A stretch of DNA of 64,000 nt from SIG78 sp036677805 (GTDB lineage Bacteria > Verrucomicrobiota > Lentisphaeria > Victivallales > Victivallaceae): the NCBI GenBank assembly GCA_036677805.1, contig JAVBVS010000019.1:97041-161040 (forward strand), in the 5' to 3' direction. The translations under genes were made by a program, and so were the position numbers. A model generated the notes under the pieces. The model had not been told where the DNA came from. It did no database searches and worked only from the letters and a program-made list of their open reading frames with translations. Below, piece by piece: positions 42,475-50,417 of this stretch. How positions within the stretch are numbered: position 1 is the stretch's first letter; each line of letters starts with the position of its first letter.

Positions 42475-43566
42475 ATGAATCAAACGAAAATCGGGATCAT
42501 CGGCTGCGGCATGATCAGCGACACCTATTTCAAAGCCGCGCAGCGCTTTGCCATGATCGAAGTCGCCGCCTGCGCCGATTTGAAGGCGGAACTGGCGCGG
42601 GAAAAAGGGGAACTGTATGGCGTCCGCGCCCTCGGCGTCGAGGAGCTTCTGGCCGACCCCGGGATTGCGCTGGTGTTCAACCTCACACCGCCTCTGGCGC
42701 ACAGCAAAATCGCCATGATGACGCTGGAAGCGGGCAAGCACGCTTACAGCGAAAAGCCCTTCGGGATTGATCTCGCCGATGCCGAACAGGTGATGCGCCT
42801 TGCCGCGCGCAAACATCTGGCGGTGGGATGTGCGCCGGACACGTTTCTCGGCGGCGGTCTCCAGACCGCGCGCAAACTGCTGGATGACGGCTGGATCGGC
42901 AAGGTTCTGGCCGGAACCGCCATGGTCATGGGCCGCGGCCCCGAAAAATGGCCTCATGCGCCCTTTTTCTACGATCGTGGAGCGGGTCCGATGCTCGACC
43001 TCGGCCCCTACTACATCACCGCGCTGGTCCATCTGCTCGGCCCCGTCGTCAGTGTGACCGCGGTCACCGGCAAAAGCTCGGAAACCCGGATCGGCGGCCC
43101 CGAGACCGTGCCGCATGAATATCCGGTCAAGGTCGATACCCATCAGACCGGAATCCTGCGCTTCGCTTCCGGCGCGGTGATCACCATGATCGCCAGCTTC
43201 GACGTCTACCGTCACGGCCATCATCCGATCGAGCTCTACGGCGACCAGGGTTCGATGCAGGTGCCGGACCCCAATACCTTCGGGGGACCGGTCCGTCTCT
43301 TCCGCGTCGGTTACCGCGACTGGCAGGATGTGCCGCTCTCGCACGGCTATGCCGAAAATTCGCGCAGCATCGGCGCGGCGGACATGATTTGCGCTCTCGC
43401 CGAAGGCCGTCCGCACCGGGCTTCAGGCGAGCTGGCGTTTCATGTGCTGGAGGTGATGCTGGCGTTCGAGGAAGCCAGCCGGCGCGGCGAAACGGTGGCC
43501 ATCCGCAGCCGTTGCGACCGTCCGGCGGCATTGCCGCTGGGACTGGCCGACGGCGAACTGGATTGA
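42475..43566 (+). CDS. Gfo/Idh/MocA-family oxidoreductase
   Basis: 363 residues from ATG 42475. The N-terminal Rossmann domain begins KIGIIGCGMISDTYFKAAQR and has AACADLKAE ending strand 2. It carries the family EKP motif as AYSEKPFGIDLADAEQV. LDLGPYYITALVHLLGPV follows in the substrate domain, with the DxGxYxIxxxxxL pattern. The family uses NAD(P) to oxidise or reduce sugars, inositols or sugar amines. The preceding gene is a sugar isomerase. The substrate is not determinable. The convergent GntR gene ends 68 bases downstream. Confidence 0.92.
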   Translation: MNQTKIGIIGCGMISDTYFKAAQRFAMIEVAACADLKAELAREKGELYGVRALGVEELLADPGIALVFNLTPPLAHSKIAMMTLEAGKHAYSEKPFGIDLADAEQVMRLAARKHLAVGCAPDTFLGGGLQTARKLLDDGWIGKVLAGTAMVMGRGPEKWPHAPFFYDRGAGPMLDLGPYYITALVHLLGPVVSVTAVTGKSSETRIGGPETVPHEYPVKVDTHQTGILRFASGAVITMIASFDVYRHGHHPIELYGDQGSMQVPDPNTFGGPVRLFRVGYRDWQDVPLSHGYAENSRSIGAADMICALAEGRPHRASGELAFHVLEVMLAFEEASRRGETVAIRSRCDRPAALPLGLADGELD

Positions 43567-43601
43567 TGGTCCTGCCGTCAAAAGTCGCTGAGTCAAGCTC
43601 G

Positions 43602-43647
43602 AAAAAACGACGACAAAGTGACGGGCGAACCCGTCACTTTGTCGTCG
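43602..43647 (-). terminator. Intrinsic terminator whose stem contains the end of the GntR gene
   Basis: An 18-bp perfect stem (43608-43625 with 43630-43647) closes a CGAA tetraloop and is followed on the minus strand by TTTTTT. The first arm contains the last four codons and stop of the GntR gene, so terminator and coding end overlap by 14 bases. Confidence 0.92.
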
Positions 43648-44371
43648 AAGCATCATTCCGCGCCGTCGCTTCGCTTTGCGGCCGCGGCGGACCGAGGTGG
43701 CGCCGAAGCAATGACAGCGCCGCTTCGCCGTCGCGGAGTTCGAAGCATTCGGCAATCGCCCGATGGGCCAGATTGGTCCGGCGCACCTGGTCGGCCGACA
43801 GTTGCGGCACTGCCTCCGACCGGGCAAAGCGGTATTGGAAGAATTCGGCCAGCGCCCGGTCGATGATGCCCAGGGTCCGGCATTGCGCGGGCCGCAGCAG
43901 CGCCCGGTGGAACCGCAGTTCCGCCTGACTGAAGCGCGCCATCGCGGCCGCATCGGCGACCGCGGTGAAGCTCTCCAGCTCGGTCAGCGCCGCGCGGATT
44001 TCCTCAAGGTCTTCCAGGCGGGCGGCCGCCACCGCGTCGGCGACGAGACCGATTTCCAGCACCCGGCGCAGTTCGTAAAGCTCCGGCTCCGGCGCCGTCC
44101 CGCAGCGTCCGGCCAGTTGCAGCACTTCGCCCAGCACGGTCACGAAATCCACCGTTTCCAGCCGGAATCCGCTGCCCCGGCGGGAAGTGATCACGCCCAG
44201 CGCCTTGAGGTGGCTCAGCCCCTCGCGCAACACCATCCGGGAAACCCCCAGCGCCTCCACCAATGTTTTTTCCGGCGGCAGCATCGCGCCCGGCCGCAGG
44301 CGTTCGCGTTCGATATAATCCAGCAGCCGGCCGATCATCCGGCGGCTCAGCGGTTCATGCGGTGAATCCAT
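43634..44371 (-). CDS. GntR-family (FadR/FCD subfamily) regulator
   Basis: 245 residues. The winged helix is LRPGAMLPPEKTLVEALGVS, then RMVLREGLSHLKALGVITSR and RGSGFRL. The FCD domain follows (YELRRVLEIGLVADAVAAAR, AELRFHRALLRPA, LAHRAIAECFELRDGEAALS), with His residues in FHRAL and AHRAI at metal-site positions. FCD proteins sense sugar acids, lactate or similar ligands. It is divergent from the SDR gene and shares an inverted-repeat region with it, so it probably controls the SDR and aldo/keto reductase genes. Its transcript ends in a stem that includes its own stop codon. Confidence 0.93.
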   Translation of the reverse strand: MDSPHEPLSRRMIGRLLDYIERERLRPGAMLPPEKTLVEALGVSRMVLREGLSHLKALGVITSRRGSGFRLETVDFVTVLGEVLQLAGRCGTAPEPELYELRRVLEIGLVADAVAAARLEDLEEIRAALTELESFTAVADAAAMARFSQAELRFHRALLRPAQCRTLGIIDRALAEFFQYRFARSEAVPQLSADQVRRTNLAHRAIAECFELRDGEAALSLLRRHLGPPRPQSEATARNDASTTK

Positions 44372-44446
44372 TCTTGTTAGCCCTCCGATTGCGTCATGCG
44401 CTTACAGTAGCACCGGTTCTGCGCAAAAGCAATTCCGCGCCATAAA

Positions 44447-44514
44447 TATTACTAATTTTAATAAAACAGCCCTTGATTTTGAAAAAAAATCGATTATCTT
44501 TAAAATTAGTAATA
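44447..44514. promoter_or_regulatory. Inverted 15-bp repeats between the GntR and SDR genes (predicted operators)
   Basis: TATTACTAATTTTAA (44447-44461) is exactly the reverse complement of the bases at 44500-44514, with centres about 53 bp apart. The right copy extends to TAGTAATACTA (44507-44517), which fits the FadR-type pattern T-N-G-T-N3-A-C-N-A. The arrangement fits looping by a GntR dimer pair. Confidence 0.75.
44473..44500 (+). promoter_or_regulatory. Candidate promoter of the SDR gene
   Basis: TTGATT (44473-44478), 16 bases, then TATCTT (44495-44500). The right operator begins at the last base of the -10 box. Confidence 0.55.
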
Positions 44515-44542
44515 CTACAGAAAGAAAAACGGAGGTCATCTC

Positions 44543-45334
44543 ATGAATGTTCTGGAGAGTTTTTCGCTGCGCGGACAAACCGCGCTGGTCACCGGCGGGG
44601 CCGGATTGTACGGGCGGCAGATCGTCGAAGCGCTGGCGGAGGCCGGAGCCGAAACCTTCATGGCGTCGCGCAATCTTGATGCGCTCGAAACCTATGCCGC
44701 GGAATTACGCGGCCGCGGCTGGAAGGTTCAGGCGCTGAAGCTCGACTTGGCGGATCAGGCGGAGATCGACGGCTGCGTGGCCGAAATCGTCCGCCGTTCC
44801 GGGCGGTTCGACATTCTGATCAACAATGCCGTGAACCGCTGCGCGGTCCAGAGCTGGGAGCGGGACATGGATGATTTCGACCGGAGCTTCCGGGTCAATG
44901 CGTCGAGTCTTTTTCGCCTTACCCGGCAGGCCGCCGAGGCGATGAAATGCTGCGGCCATGGCGGCAGCATCGTCAACATCGCCAGCTACATGGGGCTGCT
45001 CGGTCCCAATCCCTCCAACTATCCCGGCGGCAATGCCGGGGCGAATTTCTCCCCGGCTTATTTTTATGAAAAAGGCGGCATGGTCAACTTCACGCGCTAT
45101 GCCGCCAGCATGCTCGGCGCCGACGGCATCCGGGTCAACTGCATCTGCCCCGGCGGATTCCAGACCGAAGGCATGACGCCGGAATTCATCCGCCAGTACT
45201 CGACCAATACCATGCTCGGCCGCCTGGCCGACGAATCCGACCTGAAGGGGATCATCGTCTTTCTCGCGTCGGGCGCCGCCAAATATCTGACTGCCGCGGT
45301 GATTCCGGTCGACGGCGGCTACATTGCCAAATAA
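44543..45334 (+). CDS. Short-chain dehydrogenase/reductase
   Basis: 263 residues preceded by GGAGG. The cofactor motif is TGGAGLYGRQIVEAL and NNAVN follows strand 4. The catalytic Ser is in NIASYMGLLG and the Tyr/Lys pair in AYFYEKGGMVNF. ICPGGFQTEGM and ATAAVIPVDGGY close the family pattern. It interconverts an alcohol and a ketone with NAD(P), by context a sugar acid or polyol such as gluconate/2-keto-gluconate. It is divergent from the GntR gene, and the aldo/keto reductase follows 36 bases later. Confidence 0.93.
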   Translation: MNVLESFSLRGQTALVTGGAGLYGRQIVEALAEAGAETFMASRNLDALETYAAELRGRGWKVQALKLDLADQAEIDGCVAEIVRRSGRFDILINNAVNRCAVQSWERDMDDFDRSFRVNASSLFRLTRQAAEAMKCCGHGGSIVNIASYMGLLGPNPSNYPGGNAGANFSPAYFYEKGGMVNFTRYAASMLGADGIRVNCICPGGFQTEGMTPEFIRQYSTNTMLGRLADESDLKGIIVFLASGAAKYLTAAVIPVDGGYIAK

Positions 45335-45370
45335 CCGGTCCGAAAGGACTCATTTCAAGGATTGCAGATC

Positions 45371-46255
45371 ATGAAATTTTCGCGCCTGATGCTCGGCACC
45401 GTACAATTCGGGTTGCCTTACGGCATCAACAACCGCCTCGGCCAGCCCTCCTTCGACGAGGTCGCGGCCATTCTCCGCGCTGCCGCCGACGGCGGTATCA
45501 ATGTGCTCGACACCGCGCGCAACTACGGCGACAGCGAAGCGGTACTGGGGCTCGCGCTGGAAAAAACCGGCCTGGCATCGCACTTCCGGATCATTTCCAA
45601 GGTCAAGCGCTTTCCCGCCGATCTCGCTGCCGCGGATGCGCCCGGCTGGGTTGAAAATTCGGTCACGACTTCGCTGAAGCTGCTGAAGCGGAAGAGTCTG
45701 GACGGCCTGTTGCTGCATCACGAGGACGACCTGCCTTTTTTCGCTTTGCTGGAAACCTGCCGGGCCAAAGGCTATGCGGAGGCCGTCGGGGTATCGCTCG
45801 ACAGCCGGCAAAGCCTTGCCGCCGCGGCGCAGGTCGACCTGGCGATGGCCCAGCTGCCGGGCAATATCGTCGACCGCCGCTTCTTTCCGCTGGCGGAGAA
45901 ACTTCGGCGGCAGGGCGGCGCGGTTTTCATGCGCAGCGTCTATCTCCAGGGCATGCTCTTCAAGCCCGAGGCGGAGGTTCATCCCGGTCTCGGGCCGCTG
46001 TTGACCGTGCGGAAGGCGCTGGAAAAACTTGCCCGGGATGCCGGCATCGCTCCCGGCGAACTCTACTTTCGTTATATGCTTGGCTTCACGGCGGCGGACA
46101 GCATTCTGACCGGAGTGGATTCGGTTTCCCAGCTGCGGGAAAATCTGGCGCTGTCCGCCCGGGGCGCTTTGCCCGCGGCGTTGGTCCGTGCCGTCGACCG
46201 GCTGGTTCCGGAGCTGCCCGAAAATCAGGTGCGGCCCGGGAACTGGCCCAAATAA
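45371..46255 (+). CDS. Aldo/keto reductase
   Basis: 294 residues from ATG 45371 with AAGGA upstream. The tetrad residues are visible: Asp in VLDTARNYGDSE, Tyr in RNYGDSE, Lys in IISKVKR and His in GLLLHHEDD. Later motifs (AEAVGVSLDSRQSL, NIVDRR, FRYMLGFTAADSILTGVDSV) match the AKR barrel. It reduces or oxidises a sugar or aldehyde with NADPH. It is cotranscribed with the SDR gene. Its stop abuts the stop of the convergent SIS-domain gene with no spacer. Confidence 0.92.
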   Translation: MKFSRLMLGTVQFGLPYGINNRLGQPSFDEVAAILRAAADGGINVLDTARNYGDSEAVLGLALEKTGLASHFRIISKVKRFPADLAAADAPGWVENSVTTSLKLLKRKSLDGLLLHHEDDLPFFALLETCRAKGYAEAVGVSLDSRQSLAAAAQVDLAMAQLPGNIVDRRFFPLAEKLRRQGGAVFMRSVYLQGMLFKPEAEVHPGLGPLLTVRKALEKLARDAGIAPGELYFRYMLGFTAADSILTGVDSVSQLRENLALSARGALPAALVRAVDRLVPELPENQVRPGNWPK

Positions 46256-47977
46256 TCAATCTTGCCGGAGCAATCGGCCGAGCGCATGCTGGACCGGGGA
46301 GGGACGCTCTTTGCCCGCCCAATCCATGGCGTCGAGCTCCTCGATCGCGGCGAAAATCCGGCAGCAGGCTTCACGATAGTCAATGCCGCCGAGTTCGGCC
46401 AGCAGTCGGATGCCGCGGTCGAGCAGTTTTTTATTGGAGACGCTGACCCAGCTCATCCAGTTGCCGCTGACCCGGCCGAAACGGACCATGGTGCCGGTCG
46501 AGATATTGTTCCAGACCAGTTTTACCGCGAGATGGGTCATCAACTTCAGCGGGGTTTCGGGCAGCGCGAAACGGATGAAGAAATCGGCGCCGGGATTGTC
46601 ATCGCCGACATGGAGCCGGCGCCGCGCCGCCGCGGTCGCCGCCAGACGGTCGAAGGCCGCGCTCAAGCTCGAATAACGCTCTTCGCCGTCGCTTACGGTA
46701 AAGAGCACGCCGGCGTCGGCAGGGCCGCCGGTACGCAGCGTTGGGGTTTCGTTGCCGATGGCGAAGCGCAGCAGCGCGGCGGCGTTCAATTGCGGCGGAT
46801 TCCGGATCAATTTTTCCGGCGCGTTCATGGCACGGTAATCGTCGACGCTCCAGTTCAAACAGCGCATCGGCCGCTCCAGCACCCGGGCCCAGGCGGCGGC
46901 GGTGTCGAGCAGCGGATTTTTGACGAACGCCCATGATTGCGGCGAAACCGTGTCGTCGCTCATGCGGAAGGGCGGCAGCATGAAGGTGGGGGAGCGCTCA
47001 GTGGTATCGGTGAAGAGGTCGAGCAGGCAATCTCCGGCCCAATAGGTGATTTTGCCCGACCGGCGATAGGTGTCGCATTCAAATTCGATCGCGGCGGCCA
47101 GAGCGCGGACCGCTTCCGGCGTCGCCAGTTGGGCCAGCATTGTTTCATAGGCGGCGGCGAAATCGTCGATCCGGGGGGCATGATCGGGCAGCAGTTCGCC
47201 CGCCATCCGTTCCAGCGCCGCGCCCGCGACCAGCTGTTCCGAGGTGGTCGCCTGCATCCGGGTCGAACCGGCAAGGCCCATCGGGCCGCAGAAAAGATCG
47301 ATCACGGTGACGTTGGGGTTGCGGATCGCCTCGCGCGAACGCTCGAGGCGCTCGGCCAGCAATTCGGCCGGATTGTTGAACAGCAGAAACGCATGCGCGC
47401 CGCGTTCGGTCGCTTCGGTGAGCGTTCCCAGCACGGAAGAGGTTTCGCCACCCTCGGTGATCGCCACCAGCATGTCGGCGGCGGTCATGCCGAGCTCCGC
47501 CACCTGCCGCCGGCCGAAAACCGCATAATCCTCGAAGGATTCGACCGATTTGATCAGGGCGAAATCGCCGCCGGTCATGATGCTCAGGACCGAATTTTCA
47601 TAGGCTGCGCCGCGGGGATCGCCCTGTTCCCGCAGCCGCCGGAAGAAGTTGCGCCACATGGCTTCCAGCAGGATGCTCAGCCGTCCGGTCGCGCCGCAGC
47701 CCGAAAAAACGATGCGTCCGCCCTGCCTGAGCACCGCGACGCCGCGCTCGACCAGCTGTGCGAATTCCGGTCCGGCAAACACCCGGCGGGCCATCGGCGC
47801 CACCTCCGCGTCAACCCGCTGCAACGTCCGGACGCCGTCGGCCGAAGCGTGCCGGAAATCGGCTTCCAGCGTGCGCGACAGCGGATTGGATTGTTCGGTC
47901 GGGAGAAAGCCGAGATGAAACTGCTGCTCGCAAGCGATGAATTCGGCGGCCTGACGCTCCACTTCACGGGAAAACAT
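46256..47977 (-). CDS. GckR/MurQ-like double-SIS-domain protein
   Basis: 573 residues, nearly twice the length of MurQ etherase. The first SIS domain has the MurQ-like loop GCGATGRL (93-100), GGDFALIKSVESFED, ITEGGETSSVLG and GLAGSTRMQATTSEQLV. A second region of about 250 residues follows. The end, TGTMVRFGRVSGNWMSWVSV then SNKKLLDRGIRLL, matches the MurQ C-terminus. Of the two Glu needed by MurQ, the second is present (Glu146) but the first is replaced by Met107. The vertebrate glucokinase regulator GckR has the same double-SIS layout and also lacks the first Glu. It probably senses or binds a sugar phosphate. It has its own promoter and palindrome at 47994-48048. Confidence 0.8.
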   Translation of the reverse strand: MFSREVERQAAEFIACEQQFHLGFLPTEQSNPLSRTLEADFRHASADGVRTLQRVDAEVAPMARRVFAGPEFAQLVERGVAVLRQGGRIVFSGCGATGRLSILLEAMWRNFFRRLREQGDPRGAAYENSVLSIMTGGDFALIKSVESFEDYAVFGRRQVAELGMTAADMLVAITEGGETSSVLGTLTEATERGAHAFLLFNNPAELLAERLERSREAIRNPNVTVIDLFCGPMGLAGSTRMQATTSEQLVAGAALERMAGELLPDHAPRIDDFAAAYETMLAQLATPEAVRALAAAIEFECDTYRRSGKITYWAGDCLLDLFTDTTERSPTFMLPPFRMSDDTVSPQSWAFVKNPLLDTAAAWARVLERPMRCLNWSVDDYRAMNAPEKLIRNPPQLNAAALLRFAIGNETPTLRTGGPADAGVLFTVSDGEERYSSLSAAFDRLAATAAARRRLHVGDDNPGADFFIRFALPETPLKLMTHLAVKLVWNNISTGTMVRFGRVSGNWMSWVSVSNKKLLDRGIRLLAELGGIDYREACCRIFAAIEELDAMDWAGKERPSPVQHALGRLLRQD

Positions 47978-47993
47978 GATATAACAACACTTT

Positions 47994-48023
47994 CTTAATA
48001 TGAAATGATGATTTCAAATTAAG
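47994..48023. promoter_or_regulatory. Predicted operator: 13-bp inverted repeat
   Basis: CTTAATATGAAAT and ATTTCAAATTAAG flank GATG and match as an inverted repeat with one mismatch. It lies 16 bases upstream of the SIS-protein start and touches the -10 box. Confidence 0.7.
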
Positions 48024-48048
48024 ATACATCCGGCAAGAAAAATTACAA
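48021..48048 (-). promoter_or_regulatory. Candidate promoter of the double-SIS gene
   Basis: On the minus strand TTGTAA (48048-48043), 16 bases, then TATCTT (48026-48021). The -10 overlaps the inverted repeat at 47994-48023. Confidence 0.55.
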
Positions 48049-48103
48049 CCGGAAGGGCCGGAGAAACAGGCGGATGACGCATGCCGGCCGAATGGGCGGA
48101 CGC

Positions 48104-49825
48104 TCAGTTCCAGAGCAGGGTCGCCACTTCCGCTTCGTAGCGGCAGAGTTCGTGTTCGGTGATCACGCCGAGGACGTGACCGTTGCGGCTGGTGACCACC
48201 GCGCCGGGCAGCTTCTGGGCGCGCATTTCCGCCTGGCAGAAGGATACCGCGGCGTCGCCGCGGAGCAGCAGCAGCCGCTGGGCATGAATTTTTTCCGGCG
48301 CCTGGCCGGAGCGGGTCAGCCAGTACCAGAAGCCGTCGGGCGCATGGCGCAGGAGCTTGACTGCGCCGTCGACGAAGGGCACTTCCGCCGTCGGCGGGAG
48401 CGGGCCGGTCACCACCCGGATCTGCCGGTTGATGATGTCCCGTACCGGGGTATTGCTTGACCGCGCCGCCATCAGGCTGTCGTGGGGCGCCATGCCGCGC
48501 AGCCAGAGAGATTCGTCGTAGACATTCTGCCGCAGAAAAACCCGGTGCACCACGCCGGCCGCAATCGCACTCAGCAAAACCAGCGGGATTATGAGGTCGA
48601 CGCCCGACATCTCCGCCACGACCAGGGTGCCGGCCAGCACCCGGCCGCTGGCGCCGCCGATGCCCGAAGCCATTCCCGCCAGAATCAGCAGCGTTACCGG
48701 AATATCCGTCCCTGGCAAGAGGCGGGCCAGAATCCCGGCGTAGAATGCGCCCAGAACTCCGCCGGCGAAGATCAAAGGTGAAAAAATCCCGCCCGAAGCG
48801 CCGGAGGCCAGAGAGAGCACGGTGGTCACATATTTGCCCAGGAGCAGCAGGAAAATGAAGCCCAGCGAATATTCGGCGCCCTCCAGCAATGCCGCCGGAG
48901 CCGCGAAACTTACGCCGTCGACATAGTATCCGCCGAAAAAGTATTCAAACAGATAAAGCGTGAGTCCCACCCCCACCATGCCGGTGGCGTAACGCACCCA
49001 GAAGCGGTGCGAGTAAACCGCCAGAAAATTCTTGACCCGCCGGATGCCGATTTGGAACGCAATCCCGTAGAGTCCGGCCAATACGCCCAATCCCACGAAG
49101 GCCGGCCACAGATAGGCCGAATTCACCATGCACAGCCAGCGCGCCGCCACGTCCTGCGTCACCAGATGATAGTGTCCGATCAGCCCGCCGGTTACCGAAT
49201 TGGCGACGATGACCGCGATGGCCACCGGCAGCAGCGAGAAGACGTTGACCGCCGGGAGCATGAATTCAATGGCGAAGAACAACCCGCCCAGCGGCGCATT
49301 GAAGAACCCGGCTATGCCGCTGGCCGCGCCCGCCGAAATCAGGATGGCGCGCTCGCTCGGCACCTGGCGGAAGCCCAGCAGCGCGCCGAACGCCGCGCTG
49401 ATCTGGACGATCGGGCCTTCGCGTCCGACCGAGGCTCCGGAGCCGATGGTGATGGCGGAGGCGAGGCTTTTGAGTCCGGCGACGCGCCAGTGAATCTTGC
49501 CCTCCTCGAAGTAGATCGCCCGCAGCACATGGGGGACGCCGGAGCCGCGGATTTCCGGCGTGTAGCGGGCCGCGATCACCGCCACCAGCAGTGCGCCGAG
49601 CACCGGAATGAAGATGATCCCCGCGCCCCACGGGCTTTCCGGCGTAAGTTCCATCGGATTGTAGTAAAACGACCAGGTGCCGGCGAAGGAAAGGTTGTGA
49701 AACAGCGAAATCAGCAGCCGGAAGAAAATTGCGAAAAGCCCGCCGGCGATTCCGATCAGGACCGCATAGACCGAAAGCGCGAAAACCCGGACCAGATCAT
49801 TCAGCTTGTCCAGAGGCAGTTTCAT
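48104..49825 (-). CDS. ClC-family chloride channel with C-terminal CBS pair
   Basis: 573 residues from ATG 49825; ATGs at 49870 and 49861 would add 12-15 residues. Selectivity motifs are present: GSGVP (94-98), GREGP with gating Glu136, and GIFSPL. Where the E. coli antiporter has the Glu202-Glu203 pair, this protein has Glu187-Phe188 (FFAIEFMLP), so the residue that delivers protons in exchangers is missing. A CBS-like pair occupies the last ~120 residues (TPVRDIINRQIRVVTGP, NGHVLGVITEHELCRYEAEV). It moves chloride or another anion across the inner membrane. It is divergent from dtd. Confidence 0.9.
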   Translation of the reverse strand: MKLPLDKLNDLVRVFALSVYAVLIGIAGGLFAIFFRLLISLFHNLSFAGTWSFYYNPMELTPESPWGAGIIFIPVLGALLVAVIAARYTPEIRGSGVPHVLRAIYFEEGKIHWRVAGLKSLASAITIGSGASVGREGPIVQISAAFGALLGFRQVPSERAILISAGAASGIAGFFNAPLGGLFFAIEFMLPAVNVFSLLPVAIAVIVANSVTGGLIGHYHLVTQDVAARWLCMVNSAYLWPAFVGLGVLAGLYGIAFQIGIRRVKNFLAVYSHRFWVRYATGMVGVGLTLYLFEYFFGGYYVDGVSFAAPAALLEGAEYSLGFIFLLLLGKYVTTVLSLASGASGGIFSPLIFAGGVLGAFYAGILARLLPGTDIPVTLLILAGMASGIGGASGRVLAGTLVVAEMSGVDLIIPLVLLSAIAAGVVHRVFLRQNVYDESLWLRGMAPHDSLMAARSSNTPVRDIINRQIRVVTGPLPPTAEVPFVDGAVKLLRHAPDGFWYWLTRSGQAPEKIHAQRLLLLRGDAAVSFCQAEMRAQKLPGAVVTSRNGHVLGVITEHELCRYEAEVATLLWN

Positions 49826-49887
49826 TTGACAAGAACCGCTTCCCGCGTTATGTTTTGCCATGGCATTCATATAAGGAGAGCGCGAAA

Positions 49888-50325
49888 ATGCGAATTTTGT
49901 TGCAACGGGTGGAGGCCGCCGCCGTCATGGCGGCGGGCGAAGAGCTTGGCGCGATCGGCGCGGGATTGCTGGCGCTGATCGGATTCACCCATGACGACGA
50001 CTTGAAAACGGTCGATTTTCTCGCGGAAAAATGTGCCAATCTCCGGATTTTCGAGGATGGCGCGGGCAAGATGAATCGTTCACTGCTCGATACCGGCGGC
50101 GCCATGCTGATCGTATCGCAGTTCACGCTGTACGGCAACGCCGAACGCGGCCGCCGCCCCGATTTCATCGCCGCGGCGCGGCCGGACGTTGCGATTCCGC
50201 TTTACGAGGCGTTCATCGCCGCCGTCCGGACGCGCAATGTCCCGGTCGCCACCGGCCGCTTCGGCGCGGAAATGAAGGTGCGGCTGATCAATGACGGTCC
50301 GGTCACGCTGATGCTGGAAAAATAA
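49888..50325 (+). CDS. dtd: D-aminoacyl-tRNA deacylase
   Basis: 145 residues, the normal family length, from ATG 49888 with AAGGAGAG ten bases upstream. Family motifs are LLQRVEAA at the N-terminus, SQFTLYG, RRPDFIAAARPD, TGRFGAEMKV and NDGPVTLML. It removes D-amino acids from mischarged tRNA, using the SQ-X-T and NXGPVT motifs that form the cross-dimer active site. It is divergent from the ClC gene and precedes dxr by 92 bases, where a separate promoter is visible. Confidence 0.95.
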   Translation: MRILLQRVEAAAVMAAGEELGAIGAGLLALIGFTHDDDLKTVDFLAEKCANLRIFEDGAGKMNRSLLDTGGAMLIVSQFTLYGNAERGRRPDFIAAARPDVAIPLYEAFIAAVRTRNVPVATGRFGAEMKVRLINDGPVTLMLEK

Positions 50326-50348
50326 TCGGGAAAAACCGCACGCCGAAC

Positions 50349-50377
50349 TTGCATAACCGGCCGAGAACGGTTAAATT
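50349..50377 (+). promoter_or_regulatory. Promoter of the dxr-rseP-ispG operon
   Basis: TTGCAT (50349-50354), 17 bases, then TAAATT (50372-50377), 41 bases before the dxr ATG. Confidence 0.65.
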
Positions 50378-50417
50378 TCCTGCATGATATTTGGCAGCTG
50401 ATGTTCCGGAATAATTC

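Noticed and set aside
46256..47977. Plain MurQ etherase annotation
   Set aside because: Length is nearly double and one catalytic Glu is missing, so the double-SIS GckR-like description fits better.
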